Below, piece after piece: positions 32,646 to 42,709 of a stretch of DNA of 52,779 nt. This DNA is from CAYHWW01 sp964360145 (GTDB taxonomy: Bacteria > Bdellovibrionota > UBA1018 > CAYHWW01), in the NCBI GenBank assembly GCA_964360145.1, contig CAYHWW010000007.1, positions 1 through 52,779 on the forward strand, in the 5' to 3' direction. The position numbers were made by a program, and so were the translations under genes. A model generated the notes under the pieces. It had not been told where the DNA came from. It searched no databases and saw only the letters and a program-made list of their open reading frames with translations. The first letter of the stretch is position 1; the number at the start of each line of letters is the position of its first letter.

Positions 32646-33571
32646 AACATAACCGCTCCTTGCCGCTGCTGCTCTCTGTTTCACTCTGGGTTGCAGGAGT
32701 TGCCGCAGCCCTGTTTCTGGGGGCGGCCTCTTTTTCTGATCCCGATGTGCTCCGCATCCTGCGGTTGCCCCGGACCATCGTCGCCCTGGGCGTAGGTGGC
32801 GGCCTTGCCGTTGCCGGTGTGGGGCTCCAGGCGGTGCTCGCAAATCCCTTGGCGGATCCCTACACCATGGGCATCGCGTCCAGCGCCGCCTGCGGAGCCA
32901 TTGCCGCCGCTCACTTCACGAGCTCCACTACCGCTGCCGCCGCGGCGGCATTCACCGTCGCCCTGGGGTACCTCTCCGCGCTACTCCTCTGGGCTGCCCG
33001 TCGTGTGCGAGGCGATAGAGAACTCATTTTAACCGGCGTCATCGCTGGCTTTTTTTTCTCGTCGTTGGCCACGCTGCTCCTCGCCTACTCCGACCCCTCC
33101 CGGTGGACCTCTTCCTTCACTTGGGTCTTAGGCAGCATCCGCGCCGTGGACGCAGCAACAGCTTCGGGCGGCACCCTCATCCTCGCCCTGCTCAGCGCCA
33201 TTCAATGGCTTCTCTGGAAACCCCTGGACCTCATGGCCGTGGACGCGGACCTCGCCATCACATCCGGCGTCCCCGTGGCTCGAGTGCGGTTCATCACCCT
33301 GGCCCTCACATCGATAATCACCGCCGTCGCTGTATCCTTCGCCGGCATCGTAGGTTTCGTGGGCCTCCTTGTGCCCCACGCTTTGCGGGCCCTGGGCGCC
33401 CATGGTCACCGCACGTTGATTCCGCTGAGCTTCATGGCCGGAGGGGGGCTCTTAGCGTTGGCTGACGGACTGGCCCGTGCGCTCCCCGGTGCCACGGAGC
33501 CCCCCGTGGGCATCATGCTGTCCCTCGCAGGCTGTCCGTTATTCCTCTGGCTGCTGCGGAGGACCAAATGA
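32642..33571 (+). CDS. FecCD/BtuC-type ABC permease
   Basis: 309 residues with about ten membrane segments. VLRILRLPRTIVALGVGGGLAVAGVGLQAVLANPLADPYTMGI is a near-complete FecCD signature (R.PR...G..L...G...Q...NPLA.P...G). FAGIVGFVGLLVPHALR is the ATPase-coupling loop. Couples to the binding protein (ATGA overlap upstream) and to the ATPase (ATGA overlap downstream). Substrate as for its partner: cobalamin most likely, heme or siderophore possible. Confidence 0.92.
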   Translation: MKHNRSLPLLLSVSLWVAGVAAALFLGAASFSDPDVLRILRLPRTIVALGVGGGLAVAGVGLQAVLANPLADPYTMGIASSAACGAIAAAHFTSSTTAAAAAAFTVALGYLSALLLWAARRVRGDRELILTGVIAGFFFSSLATLLLAYSDPSRWTSSFTWVLGSIRAVDAATASGGTLILALLSAIQWLLWKPLDLMAVDADLAITSGVPVARVRFITLALTSIITAVAVSFAGIVGFVGLLVPHALRALGAHGHRTLIPLSFMAGGGLLALADGLARALPGATEPPVGIMLSLAGCPLFLWLLRRTK

Positions 33572-34344
33572 GACTTGAGGTCCGCGGTCTCTGGTACCGC
33601 TATGCGGCCCGAGGCCATGACGTACTGAGAGATACGAGCTTCTCGCTTGAACCCGGCTCTTTTTGCGCAGTCTTGGGGCCCAACGGCTCTGGGAAAACCA
33701 CCCTCCTGCGTCTCATGGCTGGGCTCCTTCCCAAGCAGGGCTGCATGCGGGGCCACATCAGCTTTGGTGACAGCGCCATGCCCCCTCCCCGCATGGTGGC
33801 ATACGTGCCAGGCCATTTGCATACGGCGTTCCCCATTACCGTTGAGGAATTCGTGCTCCAGGGGCGCTACGCCCACAATGCGCCCTGGGCCGCCGCAAGC
33901 GCCGGGGATCGCGAAGCCACTGCGGAGGCGCTTGCCCTGGTGCGCCTCAATGCCATGGCAGATGTGCCCCTGCAGCACCTCTCGTCAGGGGAGCGCCAAC
34001 TCTGCCTCATTGCCCGTGCCCTCGCCCAAAAGCCCCGTTGGATCCTACTCGACGAGGCCACCTCCAACCTAGACCTCCACTACCAAGTGGCAGCCTTCAA
34101 AGTGCTCCAGGGAGCCAATGCCCAAGGTACTGGCATCATCGTAGTGAGCCACGATCTCAACATCCCCCTGGAATTCTGTCGCGAAGCCCTTTGGCTGCGC
34201 CACGGGGAACTCTTCGCTCGCGGCACCATGAAAGAGACCCTGAACGACGCGCTTTTGCGCAAACTCTATCCAGCGGAAGAACTCGTCGTGGGCACAAACC
34301 CCCACACAGGTTGCCCCAAAGCGCTGTATCGGCCTAAAACCTAG
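33568..34344 (+). CDS. ABC ATPase of the BtuD/FepC type
   Basis: 258 residues. Walker A LGPNGSGKTTLLRLMAG, signature LSSGERQLCLIARALAQ, Walker B WILLDEATSNLD, H-loop VVSHDLNIPLEF. YVPGHLHTAFPITVEEFVLQGRY is typical of the iron/B12 uptake branch. Last gene of the ileS operon; it ends 2 bp from the convergent outer-membrane protein gene, so no separate terminator fits between them. Confidence 0.92.
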   Translation: MRLEVRGLWYRYAARGHDVLRDTSFSLEPGSFCAVLGPNGSGKTTLLRLMAGLLPKQGCMRGHISFGDSAMPPPRMVAYVPGHLHTAFPITVEEFVLQGRYAHNAPWAAASAGDREATAEALALVRLNAMADVPLQHLSSGERQLCLIARALAQKPRWILLDEATSNLDLHYQVAAFKVLQGANAQGTGIIVVSHDLNIPLEFCREALWLRHGELFARGTMKETLNDALLRKLYPAEELVVGTNPHTGCPKALYRPKT

Positions 34345-34346
34345 CC

Positions 34347-35216
34347 TCAGATGAAGAAGTCCACGGTGACAGCGTGCTCGAAGCCGTCATCAGGGTCGCT
34401 GCGCCTCTGATAGCCGTAGTTGAAGCCGATCTTGGGTGCCATCCAGGACCCACCGACGCCCCAGCCCTTGCGGCCCATGCGCATCAACGAACCACGGGCG
34501 AAAAGACCACCGCCGATGGTGGTTTCACCGCCAAAACTAAGCACGGAGAAGGAGGGGGTGTTGTTCCCCATGACCCGGGCGTAATCCACCATGGGATAAA
34601 GGATCTCTTTCAGGTTGAGCTTGAGACCCGCGCCTAGTTTGCGCCCCCCCAAGAACTTCTCTGCCTGGTTCCCCATGATGAGATTGTCCCCGGTGATACC
34701 GAACTGGAAGGGTAGAGCTACCGTCATGGGGTTGGGGGAAATCGTGGCGGACACGCCGCCGTCAAAGCCGCTGTCGCCCCCGGCGATGCTTTGATAGGCG
34801 GGGCGCACCTGATAGCGCTTGACCGTGGCCCCTACGGCCAGCCAGTCCAAAACGACCTTGCGCCCCACCCCCACGTGGATGATGTCGAGATCGGGGCGCC
34901 GCGTGTAAGAAACGCCCCCCGTTACGTAGGGGTTGCGACCGTCGATAACGGAAGCATTGAGAACCCGCTGGGTAGTGGACCCCACCGCGGGCTCCTTGTG
35001 GTTCAGCCAATCATAGGTGGCTGAAAGACCCTGGAATTCCTGAAAAGCTAAAGCTGAAGGATTTACGACAACGGTATCGGCTAACTGTGGCGAGGCCCGA
35101 CCGCCCCCACTCAACCCCAAGGTCCGAGCGGACTGGAAATCAAGGACCTGAGAGACGGGGCCGGCCCAAGCGGATCCCGCCATACATAATGTAATAAATG
35201 TAATAAATTTATGCAT
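34347..35216 (-). CDS. predicted outer-membrane beta-barrel protein
   Basis: 290 residues from ATG 35216 (GGGGG ribosome-binding site); the upstream extension of this frame to 35513 is antisense to dksA and not credible. A signal peptide (FITFITLCMAGSAWA) is followed by alternating strands with PSALAFQEFQGLSATYDWL near the start, as in PorV/FadL-like barrels. The last residues VTVDFFI end in an aromatic/hydrophobic pattern suited to barrel assembly. Ligand or role unknown. Confidence 0.75.
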   Translation of the reverse strand: MHKFITFITLCMAGSAWAGPVSQVLDFQSARTLGLSGGGRASPQLADTVVVNPSALAFQEFQGLSATYDWLNHKEPAVGSTTQRVLNASVIDGRNPYVTGGVSYTRRPDLDIIHVGVGRKVVLDWLAVGATVKRYQVRPAYQSIAGGDSGFDGGVSATISPNPMTVALPFQFGITGDNLIMGNQAEKFLGGRKLGAGLKLNLKEILYPMVDYARVMGNNTPSFSVLSFGGETTIGGGLFARGSLMRMGRKGWGVGGSWMAPKIGFNYGYQRRSDPDDGFEHAVTVDFFI

Positions 35217-35288
35217 TTCCGACCCCCAAGTCCCCTGAAGACGTGCTGCCTTTACTTTAGCCCAGTTTGCGGGTAAAAGGCACGCCCT

Positions 35289-35654
35289 ATGCTGACGCAG
35301 AAACAAGCCGAGCAGTACCGCAAGATTCTGAACCTCAAATTGCAGAGCCTCAAGGTTGAGGTCAGCAAGGCCGACGCAGAGAAGACGCAGAGCGAAGGAG
35401 AGGCCCATGCGGACTGGACCGATGCAGCTACCCTTGAAACCAACAAGGATATCCAGCTCAAAATCCTCGACCGGGATAAGAAGATGCTGGAAGAAATCTG
35501 CGCTGCCTTGCAACGAATCGAGCTGAAGACCTTCGGTGAATGCAGTCGCTGCGGCGAACGCATCACTGATTCACGCCTCAAAGCAAGACCGACCACGACG
35601 CTCTGCATTGACTGCATGTCTGAGGTTGAGACCCTCTCCAGCCGCTACCGTTAA
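35289..35654 (+). CDS. DksA/TraR-family RNA polymerase-binding zinc-finger protein
   Basis: 121 residues. A coiled coil (EQYRKILNLKLQSLKVEV...DKKMLEEICAALQRIELKTFG) carries an acidic tip, with WTDAATLETNKD where DksA has its DxxDxA-like tip. A C4 zinc finger follows (CSRCGERI...CIDC). DksA enters the RNA polymerase secondary channel and, with ppGpp, reprograms transcription. It is shorter than E. coli DksA (151) and may be a paralogue. 59 bp ahead of galU. Confidence 0.85.
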   Translation: MLTQKQAEQYRKILNLKLQSLKVEVSKADAEKTQSEGEAHADWTDAATLETNKDIQLKILDRDKKMLEEICAALQRIELKTFGECSRCGERITDSRLKARPTTTLCIDCMSEVETLSSRYR

Positions 35655-35713
35655 CCAGGCTGGCGAAGAGGCAAAGGCGTGACTATTGGCCGCACCCGCC
35701 CTAGAGTGGCTTC

Positions 35714-36583
<870 letters not shown>

Positions 36584-37381
36584 GTGGACGCCATAAGAAT
36601 ATCCCGCGGCCTCATCGTGGCCATCGCACTCTTCGTCGCCACCCCCGCACTGGCCTACCTACCCCCGAGTTTTTTCATTTTGAGGCAAGTAGCGCGCAAA
36701 CAGGCGGACCTGAAGAATATCGTCATCCGCAGCCGCATCACTTTCACGGACGGCGGCAGCGCCACGGAAATCCTCCATGTGGGAGAGGGGGGCGTGGCCG
36801 TGCTGCTGAAAAACGAAGAGGGCAAAACCCTCGCTTCCGCCTCGCGCACCATGGGGGAAGAGGGTGGTGGCCTCCCCCTGCTCTACGGCCTCTCGTTGCA
36901 GCGCAACTCAGCGGCGCTGTTTTCGCGCCTCAAGGCCGCTGGCCTACCGCTCAAAACAGAAGCTCAGCTCTACGGCGAAAAAGATGAGAGCCGCCCCGAG
37001 CTGCCCTATAAACCCGAAACCATCGTAGGCCTTGTCCAGGACGGTGATCGTGTATTGCTGGTGGTGAGCCCCGACGGCAAAACCACCTCCGCTGCCCCAG
37101 CTCTGGTGGTGGACAAAGGCAGCCTGCTGCCCGTGCGCGCACTCATCCGCGCGGACGGCGGCGAAAGCCTGGAGTACCGCATCGACCAGCACAGCGTGTA
37201 CCAAAATTCCTTTTATCCACGGCGCATTGAGGTGCTGAAAAACGGGGAACCATGGGCACGCATCGATCTCATCGAGATCAAAGCTGCCTCTGGCGGACTG
37301 CCCAATGCGGCCAATCGAATTTACGACGACGCGGGAGCCCTGTCCGGGACTCTTGAGAATTACATGAGATGGGTGAGGTAG
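36584..37381 (+). CDS. exported protein of unknown function between galU and priA
   Basis: 265 residues from GTG 36584, immediately after the galU stop. A signal peptide (GLIVAIALFVATPALAY) is followed by VARKQADLKNIVIRSRITFTDGG and later strands with SLLPVRALI and FYPRRIEVLKNGEPWARIDL. The arrangement resembles LolA-like or outer-membrane lipoprotein-sorting folds, but I cannot assign it firmly. Overlaps priA by 13 bp. Confidence 0.65.
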   Translation: MDAIRISRGLIVAIALFVATPALAYLPPSFFILRQVARKQADLKNIVIRSRITFTDGGSATEILHVGEGGVAVLLKNEEGKTLASASRTMGEEGGGLPLLYGLSLQRNSAALFSRLKAAGLPLKTEAQLYGEKDESRPELPYKPETIVGLVQDGDRVLLVVSPDGKTTSAAPALVVDKGSLLPVRALIRADGGESLEYRIDQHSVYQNSFYPRRIEVLKNGEPWARIDLIEIKAASGGLPNAANRIYDDAGALSGTLENYMRWVR

Positions 37382-39402
37382 TCGCTTCCCCCTCCGCGTC
37401 GAGGATAGTGGCGGACGTGGTCGTCCCACGGCCACTGCCCCAACCATTAACCTATGTCGTACCCGAGGAATTCCTCGATCAAGTGCGTCCTGGGGCCGCG
37501 GTAATAGTGCCTTTTCGCTCTGGAACCAGCGAAGGCTTCGTCGTGGATGTGCGTGAAGAAAAGTGCGATGCACCCCGTGAGTATGCCCTGAAGAATATCA
37601 AGTCCGTACTCGATGAAGGGCCTGTATTCACAAACCAAGACCTCGAGTTCTTTCGGTGGATCGCCGCTTACTACCAAACCACCCTGGGTGAAGTGTTCTT
37701 TACCGCCATCCCCAAAGTCATGCTCGCAACACCCAAAAGAGCGAGAAAAACTAGCTCCATCGAAGCAAGGGTACCCACCGAGACGCGGGCTCCTTTCGAG
37801 CTTTCCTCCGATCAGAAGAACGCATACAGCCACATCAACGCAGCTCTCTTGGGCGCTGTCTTCAAATCATTCCTGCTGTTTGGCGTCACTGGCAGCGGCA
37901 AAACAGAGATTTACCTCTGCGCCGTGGAGGAGACTCTGCGGCTGGGGAAATCCGCCATCATCCTCGTGCCGGAAATCGCCCTTACGCCGCAGTTGCGCCA
38001 TCGCTTCGAATCTCGCTTCGGCGATCAAGTGGCCGTCATGCACTCATCCTTGGGTGATGCCGCCCGCAGGGATTTTTGGCGCGATCTGCGCACCGGAAAG
38101 CGCCGCATCGCCGTTGGCGCTCGTTCCGCTATTTTCGCGCCGCTTGAAAAAATCGGCCTCATCGTCGTCGATGAGGAGCATGAACCCACCTATAAGCAGG
38201 AGGGGAACCTCAAGTACCACGCTCGGGACCTTGCGCTGGTGCGGGCGCGCCAACACGGCGCGGTGACGATCCTGGGCTCGGCCACGCCATCCATCGAAAC
38301 ATTCCACGCCGCGCTCTCGGGTCGCCATCAGCTGCTTGAGCTCCGGGAACGCCCCGCAAGCCGCCCCATGCCCACGGTGGAAGTGGTTGATTTAAAGGAT
38401 GAGCGCAAGGCGGGGTTACCACCCGCACGCAACCTCGGGCGACGACTTGTGGCGAACCTTGTGGAAACCGTGGCCCGGGGCGAACAAGCGATCCTATTTT
38501 TGAATCGAAAGGGCTATTCCAGTTTCCTCATGTGCTCGGACTGCGGTGAAGTCCCGGGTTGCGACGACTGTAGCGTGTCCCTTACGTATTACCGGGGCGC
38601 CGCGAGCCTCAAGTGCCATTACTGCGGTCACTCGCGGCAAGCACCCTCGGAGTGCGGCAAGTGTTTTGGTCGAAACTTCCGTTACATGGGCTTCGGCACG
38701 GAAAGCGTGGAGGCTGAACTGCGGGAGCTCCTGCCCCAAGCTCGCATTGGGCGCCTAGACGCGGAGACCGCCTCAACTTCCAAAAAACTAGAAGAGCTGC
38801 TTGCTGCCTTTCGGAGCGGCGAGATTCAAGTGCTCGTGGGCACCCAGATGCTGGCCAAGGGCCATGACTTCCCCAACGTGACATTGATCGGTGTGGTACT
38901 GGCGGAAATGGGGCTCCACATCCCTGACTTCCGCGCCGGTGAGCGCACGTTCCAACTCCTTTGCCAGGTGGCGGGGCGCGCGGGGCGAGGCGACTTGCCC
39001 GGTCACGTCATCATCCAGACTTATATCCCTGAGACAGCGGTCATCCAGCACGCCATGAGCCACAACTACAGGGCTTTTTTTGATGAAGAGCTGCAGATTC
39101 GGCGAGAATTTGGCTATCCGCCCTTTTCTCGCATGGCTCAGATCGAGTTCAAAAGCCGCAACGAAGTCGAAGCGCGCCGTGACGCGGAGCGTCTTGCTGC
39201 TTTGTTGCGGGAGTTGGGGTCCGATGAGCATAAATTGGACCTCCTGGGCCCAGCGCCGGCGGGAATAGCCAAGGTGGCGGGTGAACATCGTTGGCATCTG
39301 CTGCTCAAGTCGGAAAAGATTTCCTCGCTGAACGCCTTCTTGAAGACGGCGCGCCGCGCAGGAGCCCGCCACATTGATGTGGATCCCGCTAGCACCGTAT
39401 AA
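37369..39402 (+). CDS. priA: primosomal helicase PriA
   Basis: Restarts stalled replication forks and loads the replisome. 677 residues, slightly shorter than E. coli PriA (732). The N-terminal DNA-binding part shows RPLPQPLTYVVPEE and G..V.VPF. Walker A is GVTGSGKTEIY, Walker B VVDEEHEPTYKQ, motif III GSATPSIET. Eight Cys for two zinc ions lie in CSDCGEVPGCDDC and CHYCGH...CGKC. VLVGTQMLAKGHDFPNVTLIGV and CQVAGRAGRGDLPG complete the helicase. Start overlaps the upstream gene. Confidence 0.97.
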   Translation: MGEVVASPSASRIVADVVVPRPLPQPLTYVVPEEFLDQVRPGAAVIVPFRSGTSEGFVVDVREEKCDAPREYALKNIKSVLDEGPVFTNQDLEFFRWIAAYYQTTLGEVFFTAIPKVMLATPKRARKTSSIEARVPTETRAPFELSSDQKNAYSHINAALLGAVFKSFLLFGVTGSGKTEIYLCAVEETLRLGKSAIILVPEIALTPQLRHRFESRFGDQVAVMHSSLGDAARRDFWRDLRTGKRRIAVGARSAIFAPLEKIGLIVVDEEHEPTYKQEGNLKYHARDLALVRARQHGAVTILGSATPSIETFHAALSGRHQLLELRERPASRPMPTVEVVDLKDERKAGLPPARNLGRRLVANLVETVARGEQAILFLNRKGYSSFLMCSDCGEVPGCDDCSVSLTYYRGAASLKCHYCGHSRQAPSECGKCFGRNFRYMGFGTESVEAELRELLPQARIGRLDAETASTSKKLEELLAAFRSGEIQVLVGTQMLAKGHDFPNVTLIGVVLAEMGLHIPDFRAGERTFQLLCQVAGRAGRGDLPGHVIIQTYIPETAVIQHAMSHNYRAFFDEELQIRREFGYPPFSRMAQIEFKSRNEVEARRDAERLAALLRELGSDEHKLDLLGPAPAGIAKVAGEHRWHLLLKSEKISSLNAFLKTARRAGARHIDVDPASTV

Positions 39403-39410
39403 TCAAGGCT

Positions 39411-40289
39411 ATGGCTGCAACTCCTTCGGACTCCGGATCGGAATCGCCGTCCTCTTCACCGTCAAACAGCACTTGCCCCGCCTGCGGTGAAGAAAACGTC
39501 CGCCTGAAGAACGTGAATGGCATGCTCATCTGTGACAAGTGCGCATCGAAAAAGTTCTCTTCGACCGTACGCAAGTCCATTCAGGAAGCCTTCGACAAGC
39601 AGCAAAACCAGATGCGGAAGGAGGCCTACGCACGCCGCCTACAAATCACCAAACAGGCCTATAACGCACTGACGCGCAACAAGCCCCTGGAGGCGGTCCA
39701 GCTGTACGAGAAATATCTGGAAGTGCTCAATACTCGATTCAGAACTACGTCCGAAAACCTCCATCGCCACCTCTTTGACTCCAAGAAGGACGAGCAGGAA
39801 CTCATGCTGGTCACCGCGGTTTTCTGGGACCTCGCCCGCACCCTGGACAAAATCGACGGCCATGAAAACAAGTTCCGCCTTTACCTGCGCAAATACGTGG
39901 ATTTCTCCATAGGCGCCAAATACATGGTCCTGTCCGCGGAAACCCTGCGCAAGTACATCAAAGACGGCAAGTGCAAGCACATCAAAGACTTTGAGCAGGC
40001 CCACGTCGCCCTGCGCACCAAACTCGGCAAATGCTTCATCGCCGGCGCTCTCTACGGGGAAGATGCAGCGGAAACCCTGCTCCTGCGCAAGCTGCGGGAC
40101 GAACGCCTGGAGCCCACAATCCCCGGTCGCGCTTTCGTACGTGCGTACTATGCGCTGGCTCCGCTGTCGGCGCGCTGGTTCGCCTCGCGGCCCCGCGCAT
40201 CCGCATGGGCCGCACGCCTCATCTCAGCGACAGTGCTGCCCATCGCCCGTCAGTGGATAACCGTACCGACGCGTGACGGCCGGAAATAG
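39411..40289 (+). CDS. zinc-ribbon protein with CFI-box C-terminal domain
   Basis: 292 residues. A Ser-rich leader is followed by a zinc ribbon (CPACGEE..CDKCASK, ~22-45), a helical middle with a TPR-like stretch (KQAYNALTRNKPLEAVQLYEKYLEVL) and a C-terminal CFI box: CFIAGALYGEDAAETLLLRK, then LRDERLEPTIPGRAFVRAYYALAP. CFI-box proteins occur in many delta-type bacteria, and the box is thought to be a sorting or anchoring signal; its mechanism is not settled. 8 bp after priA; the last 40 bp overlap lepB tail to tail. Confidence 0.75.
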   Translation: MAATPSDSGSESPSSSPSNSTCPACGEENVRLKNVNGMLICDKCASKKFSSTVRKSIQEAFDKQQNQMRKEAYARRLQITKQAYNALTRNKPLEAVQLYEKYLEVLNTRFRTTSENLHRHLFDSKKDEQELMLVTAVFWDLARTLDKIDGHENKFRLYLRKYVDFSIGAKYMVLSAETLRKYIKDGKCKHIKDFEQAHVALRTKLGKCFIAGALYGEDAAETLLLRKLRDERLEPTIPGRAFVRAYYALAPLSARWFASRPRASAWAARLISATVLPIARQWITVPTRDGRK

Positions 40290-41035
40290 TATTTGCCCTC
40301 ACCGAAGTCCAGCCAAAGGGAGAGCCAAACCACCATGGCTTTGCCGCGCACATTCTTCAACGGCACGAAACCCCAAAAACGGCTGTCGTTGCTGTAATCG
40401 CGGTTATCCCCCATGACAAACAGATGATCCGGCGGCACCACGATCTCACCCATGTTGTCATTAACGTAGATGCCCCTGTCGATCATGACCAAGTGGGTGT
40501 CATCGCCCAGCGGCATTTTTTCGTCATAGAGCTCCAGCATGGATCTGTCATAATCCCGGCCTTCCAGGGACTCGATGATCTCAGGCTTATTGACCGGTGT
40601 GCGAGCAGCGGGCGTATTATTGACGTAGATCACCTTGTCCCGAATGCGGATACGGTCATTGGGGCGGCCAATGACGCGTTTGATGTAATAATAGGACTCG
40701 TCCTTGGGGAACTTGAAGACCACGACGTCGCCACGCTGCGGAATATCACGCTGGATGAGGAACACGGGTTTATCAAGGAACACATCGCTGAAGGGGAGCC
40801 TGAGGCCATAAGCGAACTTATTAACGAAAATATGGTCCCCCACCAAGAGGGTGGGGATCATGCTGCCAGAGGGGATTTTGAAGGCTTCGATGACGCTGGA
40901 GCGGATGATAAGAACAAGGAACACCGCCACGCCGAAGGATTTAAGATTGTCGATGATCCAACGGCGACGCATGTTGCGGGCGTCCTGCCGACGACGCTCA
41001 GGCGTCGATGTAGCGTTTTCGGCCTTTTCCGGCAT
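40250..41035 (-). CDS. lepB: signal peptidase I
   Basis: Removes signal peptides from exported proteins at the inner membrane. From ATG 41035 it is 261 residues with a single N-terminal membrane segment (FGVAVFLVLIIRSSVIEAF). The catalytic Ser58 is in IPSGSMIPTLLVGD and Lys119 in YYYIKRVIG; GDNRDYSNDSRFWGFVP is the conserved box E. The frame is open to 41140, but that would run into lptG. Neither start has a ribosome-binding site. Divergent from lptG. Confidence 0.94.
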   Translation of the reverse strand: MPEKAENATSTPERRRQDARNMRRRWIIDNLKSFGVAVFLVLIIRSSVIEAFKIPSGSMIPTLLVGDHIFVNKFAYGLRLPFSDVFLDKPVFLIQRDIPQRGDVVVFKFPKDESYYYIKRVIGRPNDRIRIRDKVIYVNNTPAARTPVNKPEIIESLEGRDYDRSMLELYDEKMPLGDDTHLVMIDRGIYVNDNMGEIVVPPDHLFVMGDNRDYSNDSRFWGFVPLKNVRGKAMVVWLSLWLDFGEGKYYFRPSRVGTVIH

Positions 41036-41075
41036 AGAATGGACGATAACGTAACGCCCCATCGAAAGCAACGGA

Positions 41076-42143
41076 ATGAAGCTCCTCGATCGATACATCC
41101 TCTCGGAATTTCTGCGATATTTTTTCGCCGTGCTCACCATGCTGGTGCTCGTCTTCTACGTTGCTGAATTCCTGCGGGGAGGCGATGCCAATACCACTGC
41201 AGCGAAAATCCTAGTCTACAACGCCTTCCAAATCCCCGCGACTTTAGTGCAGATGACAGCACCCGCCGCCATGCTGGCCACAATGATCGCCCTTTCCATG
41301 ATGAACCGGCGCAATGAGCTCATCGCCATGCAAGCCAGCGGCATTGGCATTTTCCACATCGCCTTCATGATCTTCGGCATGGTGTTCATTATTTGCTGCG
41401 TCACCCTCATTGTCTCCGACAGGGTATTGCCCCCCCTGGCCCGCGCCCGCACCACCTACCTGTGGCGGGAGATCAAGGGCCGCGAGGACTTCTCCCTGGA
41501 TATCAAAAGCTCGAAGATCTGGTATCGCAGCAAAAATCACATCTACAACCTGAAGACCTTCGATCAGAAGACGAGCTCCATCCAGGGCTTTGGCATTTAC
41601 CTTTTTGATCAGTCCTTCAACCTGCGCCAGCATGTGGAAGCCAGCACGGCGAGTTATGACAACGGAGAGTGGGTGCTGAAAGACGGCATGATCACTATCT
41701 TCCCGGAAGAATCCACGTTTCCCCTGAGTAAGCGCTTCGACATCAAGAGATTGAAGCTCCCTGACAGCCCCGCTGAATTCAGCGAAATAGAGCGCCAGGT
41801 TGAAACGCTGCGCCTCAAAGACCTCTGGCGCTTCATCATGCGCAACAAAGCCTCGGGGCTCAAAACCGATAGTTACGAGGTGGACTTCCACGCCCGGGTG
41901 TCCATGTCCTTCATCCCCTTGGTCATGGCACTGCTCGTCGTGCCCTATTCCATAAGGCCGCGACGCCAGGGCGCCGTGGGCAAAGACGTCTCGATATGCA
42001 TCGGTCTCATCATGGTGTACTGGATTTTCTTCAGCATCTCGCTGTCCCTGGGGCGCTCTGGCTCCGTGCAGCCCTGGCTGGCGGTATGGACACCGTCCTT
42101 CGTATTTCTCGCGGCCGCCATCACCCAGGTTTTGAGGAAATAA
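41076..42143 (+). CDS. lptG: LPS export permease LptF/LptG family
   Basis: Part of the ABC machine that extracts lipopolysaccharide from the inner membrane. 355 residues: three N-terminal membrane segments (LDRYILSEFLRYFFAVLTMLVLVFYVAEFL, then MTAPAAMLATMIALSMMNRRNELIAMQASG), a periplasmic beta-jellyroll (~120-255) and three C-terminal segments. NELIAMQASGIG is the LptB-coupling helix. LptG is preferred over LptF by position beside housekeeping genes, but this is not certain. Its stop overlaps def (TAATG). Confidence 0.9.
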   Translation: MKLLDRYILSEFLRYFFAVLTMLVLVFYVAEFLRGGDANTTAAKILVYNAFQIPATLVQMTAPAAMLATMIALSMMNRRNELIAMQASGIGIFHIAFMIFGMVFIICCVTLIVSDRVLPPLARARTTYLWREIKGREDFSLDIKSSKIWYRSKNHIYNLKTFDQKTSSIQGFGIYLFDQSFNLRQHVEASTASYDNGEWVLKDGMITIFPEESTFPLSKRFDIKRLKLPDSPAEFSEIERQVETLRLKDLWRFIMRNKASGLKTDSYEVDFHARVSMSFIPLVMALLVVPYSIRPRRQGAVGKDVSICIGLIMVYWIFFSISLSLGRSGSVQPWLAVWTPSFVFLAAAITQVLRK

Positions 42144-42709
42144 TGGCCTTGCTCACCATCCTCGAATTCCCAGATTCCCGCCTGCGCGTGAAAGCGAAGC
42201 CCGTCACGGATTTCGATGCGGCGCTGGAAAAACTCGCCAAGGACATGCTGGACACCATGTACGCCGCGCCGGGGGTGGGCTTGGCGGCGATCCAGGTGGG
42301 GAAGCCCCTGCGCTTGCTCGTACTGGACTCCCATTTTTCAGTGGAAGAAGGGCCCGACGGTGCCCTCATCCCTATTGATGAGCAGCCGCTGATTTTCATC
42401 AACCCCGTCATCCTTTCGAAGGATGGCAAGATCCAGTGGGAGGAGGGCTGCCTCTCCGTACCTGGTGTCTCAGAAATCGTGGAGCGCAGCGAACATGTCG
42501 TAGTGCGTTACCAAAGCCTGACGGGCGAAGAAAAAGAGCTTGAGGCCAGGGGATTTCTCGCGGTGATCCTCCAGCACGAGATGGACCACTTGGAAGGCCG
42601 ACTATTCGTGGACCGCCTCAGCGCCGTGAAGAAGAGCCTCATTACGAACAAGATCAAGAAAGGTACCCTACGCCCCAAAGGCCGGGAACGCATGAAGGTG
42701 GAGCTATGA
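42143..42709 (+). CDS. def: peptide deformylase
   Basis: Removes the formyl group from new proteins. 188 residues from ATG 42143, which has GAGGAAA upstream and overlaps the lptG stop. All three motifs are present: GVGLAA at 44-49, EGCLSVPG at 101-108 (metal Cys103) and HEMDH at 145-149. The C-terminus is basic. Followed by fmt, as in most bacteria. Confidence 0.97.
   Translation: MALLTILEFPDSRLRVKAKPVTDFDAALEKLAKDMLDTMYAAPGVGLAAIQVGKPLRLLVLDSHFSVEEGPDGALIPIDEQPLIFINPVILSKDGKIQWEEGCLSVPGVSEIVERSEHVVVRYQSLTGEEKELEARGFLAVILQHEMDHLEGRLFVDRLSAVKKSLITNKIKKGTLRPKGRERMKVEL

Noticed and set aside
35217..35513. N-terminal extension of the outer-membrane protein frame
   Set aside because: It is antisense to dksA and precedes a clear signal peptide with its own ribosome-binding site at 35216.
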